The position numbers and the translations under genes are program-made. Of a stretch of 64,000 nucleotides of DNA, positions 8,265-17,894 are shown one piece after another; within the stretch, counting starts at the first letter, position 1, and each line of letters begins with the position of its first letter. Below the pieces are notes generated by a model that worked only from the letters and a program-made list of their open reading frames with translations, had not been told where the DNA came from and did not search any database. Source of the DNA: Flexithrix dorotheae DSM 6795 (GTDB taxonomy: Bacteria > Bacteroidota > Bacteroidia > Cytophagales > Flammeovirgaceae); the NCBI RefSeq assembly GCF_000379765.1, contig NZ_KB903487.1, positions 124,001-188,000 on the forward strand, written 5' to 3'.

Positions 8265-8644
8265 TTTATAAAATTTTGATTTTCAAACACTTAGTATTTA
8301 ATCAAGAAAAACTTAGATTTTCTTTATAGAAAAAAAATGTTCCAAATTGGAATTTAACTTTTTTAAGTTTAAATTGGATTCAAATTATACCAAATACGAT
8401 ATTTCACGTCACTTTAAGCGACTATTCCACATACTTACAAACTTTTCAATTCAACTTTACGACTTTACTAATATCAGGAATATTTTCTGGATATTGGAAT
8501 GAGTTTAAGACTTTGCTAACTACCAAATAAGAAAATCCACTATTAACTAATCTTATTTTGGTGTTTTTGAACTTCAAGCAAAAAAAGGAATTACAAAATG
8601 ATGTAATTCCTTTTTTATTTGCTCATTTTCAATGAGTTATAGGC
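8265..8644. other. Intergenic region with terminator
   Basis: This 380-bp AT-rich stretch contains the promoter region for the gene at 7611-8264 and, at its right end, the intrinsic terminator of the DUF1080 gene (listed separately). No ORF is supported. Confidence 0.5.
8581..8616 (-). terminator. Intrinsic terminator of decarboxylase/DUF1080 operon (bidirectional shape)
   Basis: GGAATTAC (8587-8594) pairs perfectly with GTAATTCC (8603-8610) around an 8-nt loop, with six or more A on the left and six T on the right. This gives a U-tract in either direction. It lies about 30 bp downstream of the DUF1080 stop on the minus strand. Confidence 0.8.
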
Positions 8645-9409
8645 TTATAATTCTCTCACCCAAATATTTCTGTAGCTCACCGCATCTCCGTGGTCCTGAA
8701 GATGTAAAGGTTGTTTTAAGTCATGAGCTGAATATTTTGCGGGGCCTATAAAAGCCACTCTTCCCTGGATTTCCACATTATTCTGCACTAACACACCATT
8801 GTGAATTACCGTAACTCTTGCCGGAGACCTTAAATCTCCATTTTCATCAAATCTGGGGGCCGTATAAACAATGTCATAAACCTGCCATTCTCCAGGCTTC
8901 CTACAAGCATTTACAAGTGGATAATATTGTTTATATACACTTGCTGCCTGTCCGTTAGAATAAGTTCTGTTATCATATGAATCTAAAACCTGAACTTCGT
9001 ACTTACCTTGTAACATAATACCACTATTTCCTCTTCTTTGTCCACCTCCTTTCACTTCTGCAGGTGATCTCCACTCCAGGTGTAACTGCATATCTCCAAA
9101 GGCTTTTTTAGTAGAAATACTTGTAGGTGATTGTCTGTGTTTATCAGATTCCTGAATGGTGACAACCCCATCTTTTACTTCCCATTTAGTATGGTCTCCA
9201 ATTTCCCATTCCGACATGTCTTTGCCATCAAATAACACAATCGCATCAGAAGGAGGAGAATAAACATCTTTACCCGGATCTACTTTTGGAACTTCCGGTT
9301 CCCAAACTTCGGTAGCTTTAGGATCGATCTGTGCCCTTGGTTGCTGTGCTAAGGCGTTAAAACCGATTAAAAAAAACAGAGCTAAAAAAGGTATTTGATT
9401 TCTTTTCAT
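8645..9409 (-). CDS. Secreted DUF1080 protein (3-keto-disaccharide hydrolase-like)
   Basis: A 254-residue secreted protein with a clear signal peptide (residues 1-21, ending ALAQ). The rest is a DUF1080 domain with a jelly-roll, LamG-like fold. Family hallmarks are IVLFDGKDMSEWE (57-69), the FGDMQLHLEWRSP strand pair, RGNSGIMLQGKYEVQVLDS, and the C-terminal HLQDHGD...YRNIWVREL. Members of this family hydrolyse 3-keto-glycosides or bind polysaccharide; which applies here is not visible. It lies 99 bp downstream of the decarboxylase beta-subunit gene on the same strand with no terminator between, so it may be read from the same transcript, although a functional link to a sodium pump is not obvious. 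Confidence 0.88.
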   Translation of the reverse strand: MKRNQIPFLALFFLIGFNALAQQPRAQIDPKATEVWEPEVPKVDPGKDVYSPPSDAIVLFDGKDMSEWEIGDHTKWEVKDGVVTIQESDKHRQSPTSISTKKAFGDMQLHLEWRSPAEVKGGGQRRGNSGIMLQGKYEVQVLDSYDNRTYSNGQAASVYKQYYPLVNACRKPGEWQVYDIVYTAPRFDENGDLRSPARVTVIHNGVLVQNNVEIQGRVAFIGPAKYSAHDLKQPLHLQDHGDAVSYRNIWVREL

Positions 9410-9508
9410 TTTCTTATTGGGGTGATATCGTTTGTTAGAAAAAACTGAAACTTTAAAAATGCATTAGAAACAGGTATTTTGCCAAAACAAATAATTATAA
9501 TCAGAAAA

Positions 9509-10717
9509 TTAATTTCCCAAAAAGGTAATTAATACTCCGGCTGCAACAGCAGAACCAATCACTCCGGCAATATTGCTGGCCATGGCATACTGCAAAATGT
9601 GGTTTTTAGGATCATGCTTTAAAGCAATTTCATTGGCTACTCTGGATGCCATAGGAACAGCACTTAGTCCGGTTGCGCCAATTAATGGATTAATTTTTTT
9701 CTTTGCAAAAATATTATAAATCTTTACAGCAGAAACACCTCCGGCAATTGAAATGGCAAATGCCACAAATCCTCCTACAATGATAAGAATGGTCTTGGTT
9801 TCAAGAAATGATTCGGCTGTCATAGTAGCTCCTACAGAAAGTCCCAGAAAAATGGTGGCAGTGTTCATAATTGGTCCTGAGGCTGCATCGTGAAGCCTTT
9901 CAGTAGAAGAACCCACTTCCTTGATCAGGTTTCCAAACAGTAACATACCAACCAGGGGTACAGAAGAAGGTACCAATAAAGCCACAAGAACCCCAAGCAT
10001 GATGGGGAAAATTATTTTAACGGTTTTAATATTTTTAATAGGAGTTTTACTGGGAAATAGTTTATCCTGAAGTTTCATATTGATTTTCAATTCCGATTTG
10101 GTAGTGGTGTATTTAACTACCAATGGAATAATCACCGGAACTAATGCCATATAAGAATAGGCAGCAATAGCAATAGGTCCGAGCAAATGTGGGGCTAATT
10201 TTATGGTTGTGAAAATGGCAGTAGGTCCATCCGCTCCACCAATAATGCCCAATGCTGCGGCTTCTTTCAATGAAAAACCAACAGCCAATGCACCAAATAA
10301 AACCGAAAAAATACCGATCTGGGCTGCTGCACCAAAAAGCGCAAGTCTTAAATTTCTGAGCATAGGACCAAAATCGGTAAGTGCACCCACTCCCATGAAA
10401 ATTATTGGGGGTAAAAAACCTGTTTTAATCAAGGAATAATAAATCAGGTTCATGATGCCGTGATCCTTGGCTATCTCTATCAGTGTTTTGTGCATAATTC
10501 CATTTTCCTCAGTAGAAGGCACAACACCCATTTCGCCACCAGGGAAATTAGCCAACAAAACACCAAAAGCTATGGGTATTAAGAGCAGAGGCTCAAATTG
10601 TTTTTTTATGCCCAGAAATAATAAAATGAAACCGATTAGCAACATCACCAATGTTCCTGGTTTAGCAATGATGTTACTAAAGGCTGTCATTTCATACAAA
10701 TTCTCAATAATTTCCAT
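9509..10717 (-). CDS. oadB: Sodium-translocating decarboxylase beta subunit
   Basis: A 402-residue integral membrane protein of the OadB/MmdB/GcdB family, with about nine to eleven hydrophobic segments. Hallmarks are MGVGALTDFGPMLRNLR, the membrane-embedded acidic/glycine motif GGADGPTAIF (residues about 159-168), and LSVGATMTAESFL. The C-terminal part contains GATGLSAVPMASRVANE (conserved Ser/Arg) followed by the NH-x-LQYAMASN segment. In the complex this subunit decarboxylates carboxybiotin and exports sodium ions. The gene follows oadA by 81 bp on the same strand. The length is close to the family norm, so it looks intact. Confidence 0.93.
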   Translation of the reverse strand: MEIIENLYEMTAFSNIIAKPGTLVMLLIGFILLFLGIKKQFEPLLLIPIAFGVLLANFPGGEMGVVPSTEENGIMHKTLIEIAKDHGIMNLIYYSLIKTGFLPPIIFMGVGALTDFGPMLRNLRLALFGAAAQIGIFSVLFGALAVGFSLKEAAALGIIGGADGPTAIFTTIKLAPHLLGPIAIAAYSYMALVPVIIPLVVKYTTTKSELKINMKLQDKLFPSKTPIKNIKTVKIIFPIMLGVLVALLVPSSVPLVGMLLFGNLIKEVGSSTERLHDAASGPIMNTATIFLGLSVGATMTAESFLETKTILIIVGGFVAFAISIAGGVSAVKIYNIFAKKKINPLIGATGLSAVPMASRVANEIALKHDPKNHILQYAMASNIAGVIGSAVAAGVLITFLGN

Positions 10718-10798
10718 TGCTGTATGAGCAGAAAATCACAGTTCAATTGCACGCAAAGCTTAATTTGCTGTAATTTTCAAATTAGTTTAGTTTAATAA

Positions 10799-12697
10799 TT
10801 ATTGAACTTTGATCAAAGCATCATCCTCATCTACTGACTCCCCGTCATTAAAGCAGATTTCCACCACTTTTCCTGATTTATCTGCAGAAATGGCATTATA
10901 TACTTTCATCGATTCAATATATCCAATAATGTCCCCCTCATTTACCTGATCTCCAATTTTAATTGCAGTTTCAGAAGCATTTTTTGTTTTAAAAAATTTC
11001 CCTTCCACTGGAGCCAGAATTTCTTCCAGATGTCCATTGTTTGATGTAGTGGGGGTAGGAGTGGAAGGTACTGCTGTGGTATGTGTATTTCCTTTATTTA
11101 CCTGAGCACTTCCATTATGATCTCCGTAAGATACGGTTACACGGTATTGTTCACCATTCACATCAATATTCATGGTTTTTGGGGAAGGAGCAGTATCCTG
11201 AGAAACCACAGGTTTTGCTTCTGAAGAACTATCCTGTTCTCCTTTTCTTTTTTGTAAATCTTCTTCAAAAGCCTTTTTCGCTGCTCCGGATTTATAAGCC
11301 CTGTATTGCTCAGGGTGCATGGCCAGTTCCATTAATTCTTCATCATCCTCGCCAAATTCCCAGCCATTTTCTTCCATTTCCTTTCTGAATTCAGGCAATG
11401 CATCAGGGTAAAGATCCTGAGGGTTTCCTGAGAAAAATTCTCGATTCTGAGCTTTGGCCAAATCAATAATTTCCTGATCTAACTTGCCGGGAAGCTGGCC
11501 GGACTTGCCTAGAATCATATCCCAAATATTATCGGCAATCATCGACCACCTTTCTTTTCCCTTAAACATCTGAATGACATTCATAAGGGCCACATTTTTC
11601 ACATACTGACTATATGGTGTAACAAGAGGGGGATAACCAAGTTTTGGCCAAATGTATTCCACTTCTTCAAATAATTTTACCAGTAATTCATCCTGAGTAA
11701 CAGTTGGTTTATTTCTTTTGGTAATCCATTTGTTCAGGCTGGCCAGGTTATTTTCTAAATCAGCCATCAAACTACCCATCATTCCTCCCGGAAGTCCTGG
11801 TCCTATGAGCAGAGAATTCATATACCTGTTTCTTGGGTTGATGTAATATCCAAGGAAATCGTCAATAAACTCCTGAGTTAAGGATCGGGCTTCCATATAA
11901 GCCTTCATGTTAATATCAGGAACTGAAAACCCATCATCTTTCAGAATTTCATAGGCGGTAAGTAAATCTGTATGACCCGTTCCCCAGGAAAGTGGCTCCA
12001 TTCCCACATCAATAATATCTGCACCAGCTCTGGCCACTTCCAGAATAGAAACAGGAGCAAACCCTGGTCCTGAGTGACCGTGATATTGTATAATAATATC
12101 AGGATGATTGACCTTTATTCCTTTTACTATTTTTCCCAAGGAAACAGGTCTGCCAATTCCAGCCATGTCTTTCAGGCAAATTTCATCCGCACCACCAGCA
12201 ATTAATTTTTCAGCCAGCTCAATATAATATTCTACGGTATGTATTTTAGAATGTGTGAGGCAAAGTGTGCCCTGTGCGATCATCCCGCCCTCTTTTGCAT
12301 ATTTAATGGAATCAATGATATTGGGTGCATGATTCAGCCCATCGAATGATCTGGCAATATCTGTCCCCTGTTTTTTCTTTACTTTGAAAAGTAATTTTCT
12401 CACATCGGCAGGAACTGGGCTCATTCTTATTCCATTAAGTCCTCTTTCCAGCATGTGTGTTAAAATACCTGCATCATTGAAGGGTTGTGTCCATGCTCTT
12501 ACTGATTTGTTTGGGTTTTCTCCGAATAACAAATTGATTTGCTCAAATCCACCTCCATTAGTTTCTACTCTGGCAAAACATCCCATATCCACAATTACCG
12601 GTGCAATTTTTACCAATTGGTCAACCCTGGGCATATACTTCCCGGAGGATTGCCACATGTCCCGGTACATCAAAGAAAATTTTATTTCTCTTCCCAT
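10799..12697 (-). CDS. oadA: Biotin-dependent carboxyltransferase, decarboxylase alpha subunit (divergent OadA)
   Basis: A 632-residue protein with a TIM-barrel carboxyltransferase domain (about 5-300), a conserved carboxylase domain (300-460), a Ser/Thr/Pro/Asn-rich linker (about 490-555) and a C-terminal biotinyl domain (558-632). Active-site residues expected from pyruvate carboxylase and OadA are present: Asp13 (YRDMWQS), Gln16, Arg85 (ERGLN), the carbamylated Lys176 (CLKDMAG) and the metal ligands His206 and His208 (YHGHSG). The usual LRDAHQS motif is altered to YRDMWQS. The biotin lysine is Lys598 in ESMKV rather than EAMKM. It likely transfers carboxyl from oxaloacetate to biotin, but the divergence leaves the substrate open. 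It lies between the gamma and beta subunit genes. Confidence 0.88.
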   Translation of the reverse strand: MGREIKFSLMYRDMWQSSGKYMPRVDQLVKIAPVIVDMGCFARVETNGGGFEQINLLFGENPNKSVRAWTQPFNDAGILTHMLERGLNGIRMSPVPADVRKLLFKVKKKQGTDIARSFDGLNHAPNIIDSIKYAKEGGMIAQGTLCLTHSKIHTVEYYIELAEKLIAGGADEICLKDMAGIGRPVSLGKIVKGIKVNHPDIIIQYHGHSGPGFAPVSILEVARAGADIIDVGMEPLSWGTGHTDLLTAYEILKDDGFSVPDINMKAYMEARSLTQEFIDDFLGYYINPRNRYMNSLLIGPGLPGGMMGSLMADLENNLASLNKWITKRNKPTVTQDELLVKLFEEVEYIWPKLGYPPLVTPYSQYVKNVALMNVIQMFKGKERWSMIADNIWDMILGKSGQLPGKLDQEIIDLAKAQNREFFSGNPQDLYPDALPEFRKEMEENGWEFGEDDEELMELAMHPEQYRAYKSGAAKKAFEEDLQKRKGEQDSSSEAKPVVSQDTAPSPKTMNIDVNGEQYRVTVSYGDHNGSAQVNKGNTHTTAVPSTPTPTTSNNGHLEEILAPVEGKFFKTKNASETAIKIGDQVNEGDIIGYIESMKVYNAISADKSGKVVEICFNDGESVDEDDALIKVQ

Positions 12698-12841
12698 TTT
12701 TTTAATGTTTTTCTGATTTTAAAAATCGTGGAATTATTTATTTGAAATTGGATAAATAATTCATTTAAAAGTGAATAAAGCAGCCTGATTGAATTTCCCA
12801 AGGTGCTTTCCCTAAAAATATTTAACTATCCTTTTAAGATA

Positions 12842-13105
12842 TTACAGCTTTTCAACTTTATTAATGTTGGCCTTACCATCAGAAACAATATCTACTGCAG
12901 CTACAATTGCAGCCATTTTTCCTGCTGAAATTAAATCGGAGGAATGAGAAGGTGTTGAAATAGGTTGAATTTCCGGAGCCGGGAAATATTTATTTACGGT
13001 AGAGATGAGTAATTTCCCAAAAATTACAACCAAAAAAAGAATTGAAAATACGGTTACCATCCCTACTACTAAAAGCATTAATGCCGAACCAAATTCGCCT
13101 TCCAT
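12842..13105 (-). CDS. oadG: Decarboxylase gamma subunit (OadG-like)
   Basis: An 87-residue protein with one N-terminal transmembrane helix (LMLLVVGMVTVFSILFLVVI, residues 9-28) and a short cytoplasmic tail with a Pro-rich linker and a helix KMAAIVAAVDIV (68-79). This is the standard layout of OadG chains, which anchor the alpha subunit to the beta subunit and help assembly. It is the first gene of the operon, 144 bp upstream of oadA. No histidine-rich metal-binding tail, seen in some OadG proteins, is present. Confidence 0.85.
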   Translation of the reverse strand: MEGEFGSALMLLVVGMVTVFSILFLVVIFGKLLISTVNKYFPAPEIQPISTPSHSSDLISAGKMAAIVAAVDIVSDGKANINKVEKL

Positions 13106-13494
13106 AGCTATGTAAATAAGTAAAAATTAAAAAGCATTTGCGTGCTATTTTGATTCAAAAAATTTTCAAGCAAAAAAATAATCTTATTTTGATTGACCAC
13201 AAAAGCTTAAAAAATATGATAAGGTGTTTTTTCCAAAGTTAAAAAAATCCTTCTTTAAAAGAAGTGATTTGTCAGAATGTTAGGAAGGAATCAGGAATGA
13301 TTAATATGATTTTTGTCATGTTTTAATTTAGACGCTAAACATGGCCCAGGAGCGAATAAAAAAAGGCAAAATCAGAATATCTGATTTTGCCAGAGGTTAG
13401 GTTAAATTTAGTTATTATTAAGTGTTGCTGGTGAAAGACTTATAGCAAAATAAACACCGCGAATATTAGTGAAAAATACTCCACACTGGGTTTG
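13106..13494. other. Intergenic region with terminator, no gene seen
   Basis: This 389-bp stretch should carry the oadGAB promoter at its left end and the terminator of the SusD gene at 13365-13391 (listed separately). It is AT-rich with no supported ORF. Confidence 0.5.
13358..13391 (-). terminator. Intrinsic terminator of the susD-like gene
   Basis: GGCAAAATCAG (13365-13375) pairs perfectly over 11 bp with CTGATTTTGCC (13381-13391) around a 5-nt loop. On the minus strand this is followed by seven U (13358-13364). It lies about 100 bp downstream of the SusD-like gene stop. Confidence 0.85.
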
Positions 13495-14910
13495 CTAATA
13501 TCCCGGGTTTTGTTCCCATACTACTGCACTAGATTTTGATTCGTCCAACACAGACTGGGGGATCGGGTATACTAAATGTTTGGATTCAATATCAAGTTTT
13601 GCTCCGGATTTTTTTGTAATCCATTGCATTTTTTCCAGGCCAAATCTTCTGTAATCAAATATGGATTTTTGTTCCAGACATAATTCTTTTTCTCTTTCCA
13701 ACATTAAAACTTCTCTAAATTCCTCCTGAGAAATACTGTTTTTTATGGGGGAAAGTCCGGCTCTGGCTCTTACCAGGTTTATTCCGGTTAATCTGGACCT
13801 GTCGTTTACATCTATTTCATTAATAGCTTCAGCATACATCAACCACACATCTGCAAGCCTGATGGCATATAATGGAGACTGATTTAAATCCTCATGACCA
13901 TATTTTTGAAAAATATTTGGTGAATTTTCTCCAGTTTCATTCAGGCTAAACAACATCGTTTTCCGACTATCATTTTGATCGAAAAGTTGCTCGAATGAAG
14001 GGTTGGAAAACCAGAGCATTGTGCCGGGTGCATAACTGCCAGACTTTCCCAAACTTCCCAACCCCGCATTTTCCTGATCAGGATAGATAGCAAAAACGGT
14101 TTCGTAATTATTGGCATTGGTTGATTCGAATAAATCTGCATAATTTTCCATCATAATATATCTGCCGCTATTTATTACCTGCCTGAATTTTTTGGCGGCC
14201 AAACTCCATTCATTGGCAATTCCGGTTCCTGATCTGTGCAAATAAACCTGTCCCAACATGGCATTGGCAGCACCTTTTGTGGCACGAAATTTTTCCACAT
14301 CCCCATAATTGGCAGGTAATTTCTCAGCCGCAATTAAATCGTTTATAATCAGCTGCCATACCTCTTCATCTGTACCCACATTGCTAGAATAAGTTGAATT
14401 TCCAGTTTGATTAGGTTCAAATAATGGCACTTTATCAAATAGCCCTTTCAACATGAAATAGTAATAGCCTCTTAAAAACCGGGCTTCTAAAACCATTCTT
14501 TCTGCTTGCTCTAAATCAATCTCATTTTCTGATAATTCAGGGATCTTATTGATCACTACATTTGCCCTGCCTATGCCTTCCGCTAATGCTTCCCAAACAT
14601 TGTTCAAGGCTCTGTTCTGTGCGTCCCAGGTGTATTCATCCAACTCTCTACCGAATTCATCAGCCTTATTGTCAGAAACAGAAAGTGCGGGAAAATCACA
14701 TACCATTTGTAGGGAATAGTTGCTAAATGCTACATCATTTAATGCCGCATAAACACTATTAAGTGCCTGATGGGCAGTATGCTGATCAGTTATAAAGTTT
14801 TTGAAATCTATCTGATTGGGTGGAGTAATCTCCAAATCATCTTCCTGCGTGCAATTACTAAGTAAAAAAAGACACAGCCCCGGAAGTAATAGTTTAAAAA
14901 TCTTTTTCAT
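13495..14910 (-). CDS. SusD/RagB-family surface lipoprotein (orphan)
   Basis: A 471-residue SusD-type glycan- or nutrient-binding lipoprotein. The lipobox LLSNC puts the lipidated cysteine at residue 20. The acidic stretch following it (TQEDDLE) resembles the Bacteroidota lipoprotein export signal for surface display. Tetratricopeptide-like helices carry family motifs: EARFLRGYYYFMLKGLFDKVP, ATKGAANAMLGQVYLH, and the C-terminal IRLADVWLMYAEAINE followed by LNLVRARAGL-like sequence and ERE-KEL. SusD proteins cap a TonB-dependent SusC transporter, normally encoded directly upstream. Here the upstream neighbour is an MFS transporter gene and no SusC gene is adjacent. The protein is somewhat short for the family (500-600 residues) but looks complete. 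Confidence 0.9.
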   Translation of the reverse strand: MKKIFKLLLPGLCLFLLSNCTQEDDLEITPPNQIDFKNFITDQHTAHQALNSVYAALNDVAFSNYSLQMVCDFPALSVSDNKADEFGRELDEYTWDAQNRALNNVWEALAEGIGRANVVINKIPELSENEIDLEQAERMVLEARFLRGYYYFMLKGLFDKVPLFEPNQTGNSTYSSNVGTDEEVWQLIINDLIAAEKLPANYGDVEKFRATKGAANAMLGQVYLHRSGTGIANEWSLAAKKFRQVINSGRYIMMENYADLFESTNANNYETVFAIYPDQENAGLGSLGKSGSYAPGTMLWFSNPSFEQLFDQNDSRKTMLFSLNETGENSPNIFQKYGHEDLNQSPLYAIRLADVWLMYAEAINEIDVNDRSRLTGINLVRARAGLSPIKNSISQEEFREVLMLEREKELCLEQKSIFDYRRFGLEKMQWITKKSGAKLDIESKHLVYPIPQSVLDESKSSAVVWEQNPGY

Positions 14911-15055
14911 AGCTGGCTGAGTGTAAATAAAAGTTAACCTAAAAATGGAGAAACCAGCAGATTATTACTTTCGGGGATAATCAGGGGAATTATCTCAGGT
15001 AAGATTTGGAAGGCCTGTGCGTGTTTTTTGAACCCTCATTTCGGGAAGAATAACC

Positions 15056-16285
15056 TTAAGGTGGAGTATTCTCCAGTTTTTTTAAAAAAATATGATGGAG
15101 AAAGAAACTGACCATTGTTATAAGGATGGTAAAGGACCAAAATGTAGAAAACCCAGCTTTTTCAATAAAAGAAAGTCCTACAGTTGGGCCTGTAATATGA
15201 GCCATAGACCACATCATCCAATACCAGGACATGTATTCCCCTCTTTTGGCATCAGGACTCATATTTAAGGCAGTTGCATTTATTAATGGTAAATAGAAAA
15301 TTTCCCCAATAGTAAAAAAGAACATGGCCATAAATGCTAAAAATAATGAGGAGGGCAATAAAAAGGGAATAAAGCTAAATGCCAAAAGCACTACACCTAA
15401 GAGGATAGAAGGATTAATTTTTCTGTTTTTTTCCACAGAATGGATGGCTGGCATTTCGATAAGGGTGATTAAAAAACCACTTGTTCCCATGAGAAGTCCT
15501 ATATATCTTTCATCAAATCCCCAATCAGTTTTGATGAAAACCGGCACACTGTGAAACCATTGTATAAAGACAAAGCCATATAAAAAGGAGGAAAAGAGCA
15601 TGAATACATACAACCAGTCTTTGTAAGGAGGACGAACATTTTCTTCTAATGAATTTAAATTTTCTGCTCTATTAATGGTTCTTCTGCTCCAGTTTCTGGA
15701 TTCTATCCAAAAATAAGTGGCGGCCAACACACAGGTGGTTCCATCTATCCAGAATAACCAACTATAACTGAATGTGGCGGCAATAAAACCCCCAATGGCA
15801 GGAGCAAGACTAAATCCAATATTAATTGCCAGTCGTATAAATGAGATGGCTCGTCCCGATTCGGATTTCGGGACATAATTGCCCACAGCAACCATTAAGG
15901 CTGGGCGATAGGCTTCTCCAAATAAGGATGAAGTAAAAATCAGTGCATATAAAGAGGAAAAAGTATGTGCAAATTGAATGGTCATTAAAAAAAAGCCCCC
16001 AAGGAAAAGACTTAAAGCAATTACTTTATTTGCCCCGATTTTGTCGGATAGTTTTCCTCCAATAAATGAGCCTCCTAATGAACCAAAGCCAAATGCACTG
16101 ATTAAAAGTCCGGCTTCATCTAAAGGGAAGTGCAAAACTGTGGTCAGATAAACCGTAAGAAATGGTAACACCATCATGCCCATTCTGTTGATCAGGGTAA
16201 GCATTACCAACACCCAAATTTCCCTGGGATGGCCCGAATAGGCATCTTTATATAATCGAAGAGTCCCGGAAAAAAAATTTACCAT
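15056..16285 (-). CDS. MFS transporter
   Basis: A 409-residue major facilitator superfamily protein with about twelve hydrophobic segments. The loop between helices 2 and 3 reads GSFIGGKLSDKIGANKVI (about 73-90), matching the MFS signature G-x3-D-x2-G-x-[RK]. A central cytoplasmic loop (about 200-215) separates the two six-helix halves. The family resembles YdeE/MdtH-type multidrug efflux carriers (FGEAYRPALMVAVGNYVP, with a fifth-helix motif GFSLAPAIGGFIA), but the substrate is not predictable. It lies between the SusD gene (145 bp) and the L-serine dehydratase gene (89 bp), both on the same strand. Confidence 0.88.
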   Translation of the reverse strand: MVNFFSGTLRLYKDAYSGHPREIWVLVMLTLINRMGMMVLPFLTVYLTTVLHFPLDEAGLLISAFGFGSLGGSFIGGKLSDKIGANKVIALSLFLGGFFLMTIQFAHTFSSLYALIFTSSLFGEAYRPALMVAVGNYVPKSESGRAISFIRLAINIGFSLAPAIGGFIAATFSYSWLFWIDGTTCVLAATYFWIESRNWSRRTINRAENLNSLEENVRPPYKDWLYVFMLFSSFLYGFVFIQWFHSVPVFIKTDWGFDERYIGLLMGTSGFLITLIEMPAIHSVEKNRKINPSILLGVVLLAFSFIPFLLPSSLFLAFMAMFFFTIGEIFYLPLINATALNMSPDAKRGEYMSWYWMMWSMAHITGPTVGLSFIEKAGFSTFWSFTILITMVSFFLHHIFLKKLENTPP

Positions 16286-16374
16286 AACTGGCAGAAAAAT
16301 CAGGCTGAATAGAATGAGCTAATATAAAGTGGAAAAATAAGGAGTACAATTATTTTTGGTGAAGAAAATTAGCC

Positions 16375-17796
16375 TTAACACTCCGGGACATTTACAGAAA
16401 TATTGGCCGCTAATCCTCCCTCTGAAGTTTCCTTATATTTTACATTCATATCTTTAGCCGTGTCCCACATGGTTTTAATGACTTTATCCAGAGGAATTTT
16501 GGCTAAAGCCGGATCGCTATCTATGGCAATTTTACTGGCTGTAATGGCTTTTACAGCTCCCATTGAATTTCTTTCTATACAGGGAATTTGTACTAGTCCG
16601 CCAATGGGATCACAAGTTAAGCCCAGGTGATGTTCCATGGCAATTTCCGCTGCCATTAAAACCTGAGCTGGTGTACCTCCCTGAATTTCTGTTAAAGCAG
16701 CAGCAGCCATTGCTGAAGAAACCCCAATTTCTGCCTGGCATCCACCCATAGCCGCAGAAATTGTTGCTCCTTTTTTGAAAAAACTCCCTATTTCCCCTGC
16801 TACCATCAGGAACCTTACGATATCTTCATCAGTCACATTGGGATTTTGGAAACAGAAATAATACATCAAAACAGCCGGAATGACTCCAGAAGCTCCATTG
16901 GTAGGTGCTGTAACCACTCTTCCCATGGCTGCATTTTCCTCATTTACGGCCATGGCAAAGCAACTGATCCATTCCAAAACTTCCTGGAAATCGAAACTTT
17001 TTCCTTTTATGGCAGCAATCCATTCCATAGAGTTAGTATAGGAAATTCCCTTCATTAGCTTTTGGTTGTGCACAGCAGCTCTTCGGGTTACACCCAGGCC
17101 ACCTGGCAAAATACCTGAAGTAGTGCAGCCTTTATAAACACATTCTTCCATTACGTGCCAAATGCCGATCAAGCCCGATTTTATTTCTTCCTCAGTTCTC
17201 CAGGCCTTTTCATTTTCAAAAACCATTTCTGAAACAGAAATTTTGTGCTTTTTGCAATGGTTTAGCAAATCCTCTGATTGATCACAGGGAAAAGGCAGGG
17301 TCACCTGAAATTGCTCAGCAATACTTTCTCCCTCTTTTTCAATAAAACCACCACCTATAGAATAATAAATCTGGCTTTCCTCATTTCCCTTAATCCAGCA
17401 GGAAAACTTCATCCCATTGGCATGATATGGCAGTTTTTTACCATAAAGGAAACAAAGATCATCTGATACAGAAAAAACAATATCTTTTTCGTGCAATAGC
17501 TTTATAGAATCATTTTTTTTAATACTATTGATTTTTTCATTGATAGAGGAGGTATCAATAGTTCTGGGGTTTTCACCTAAAAGTCCTAATAAAATCGCTT
17601 TATCAGTGTAGTGTCCCTTACCGGTGAGTGCCAGAGAGCCGTACAGATATATTTTTATTTTTTCAATATTATCGAAATCTCCGGTAGATTTTAAGTCTTC
17701 CAGCCACCTCCTGGCAGCCAGCCATGGTCCTAATGTATGGGAGCTGGAAGGGCCCACTCCAATTTTTAGCATGTCAAATACACTGATTCTCTCCAT
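16375..17796 (-). CDS. sdaA: L-serine ammonia-lyase (iron-sulfur type)
   Basis: A 473-residue single-chain L-serine dehydratase that converts L-serine to pyruvate and ammonia with a 4Fe-4S cluster. The N-terminal beta domain begins with [19 protein letters not shown] (residues 7-25). The alpha domain contains [15 protein letters not shown] (226-240) and [14 protein letters not shown] (297-310). Three cysteines, Cys353, Cys395 and Cys406, have the spacing known for cluster ligands in this family. The length and ends match the bacterial type-2 enzymes. It starts about 100 bp from the divergent TonB receptor gene. The pyruvate produced feeds the same pool as the decarboxylase encoded nearby, though the operons are separate. 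Confidence 0.95.
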   Translation of the reverse strand: MERISVFDMLKIGVGPSSSHTLGPWLAARRWLEDLKSTGDFDNIEKIKIYLYGSLALTGKGHYTDKAILLGLLGENPRTIDTSSINEKINSIKKNDSIKLLHEKDIVFSVSDDLCFLYGKKLPYHANGMKFSCWIKGNEESQIYYSIGGGFIEKEGESIAEQFQVTLPFPCDQSEDLLNHCKKHKISVSEMVFENEKAWRTEEEIKSGLIGIWHVMEECVYKGCTTSGILPGGLGVTRRAAVHNQKLMKGISYTNSMEWIAAIKGKSFDFQEVLEWISCFAMAVNEENAAMGRVVTAPTNGASGVIPAVLMYYFCFQNPNVTDEDIVRFLMVAGEIGSFFKKGATISAAMGGCQAEIGVSSAMAAAALTEIQGGTPAQVLMAAEIAMEHHLGLTCDPIGGLVQIPCIERNSMGAVKAITASKIAIDSDPALAKIPLDKVIKTMWDTAKDMNVKYKETSEGGLAANISVNVPEC

Positions 17797-17844
17797 TAAT
17801 ATCTCAGTTTGTGTCGTAGTGGTGTGATTTATTAGAATAGAGCG

Positions 17845-17852
17845 TAAATTTG
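17845..17852 (+). promoter_or_regulatory. Candidate -7 promoter box for the TonB receptor gene
   Basis: TAAATTTG fits the Bacteroidota TAnnTTTG -7 consensus and lies 42 bp before the start codon at 17895. No convincing -33 TTTG is seen at the expected spacing, so the call is tentative. Confidence 0.35.
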
Positions 17853-17894
17853 AACCAATATTCTTAATATATCAATTACTCTAAGTAAAAATTC

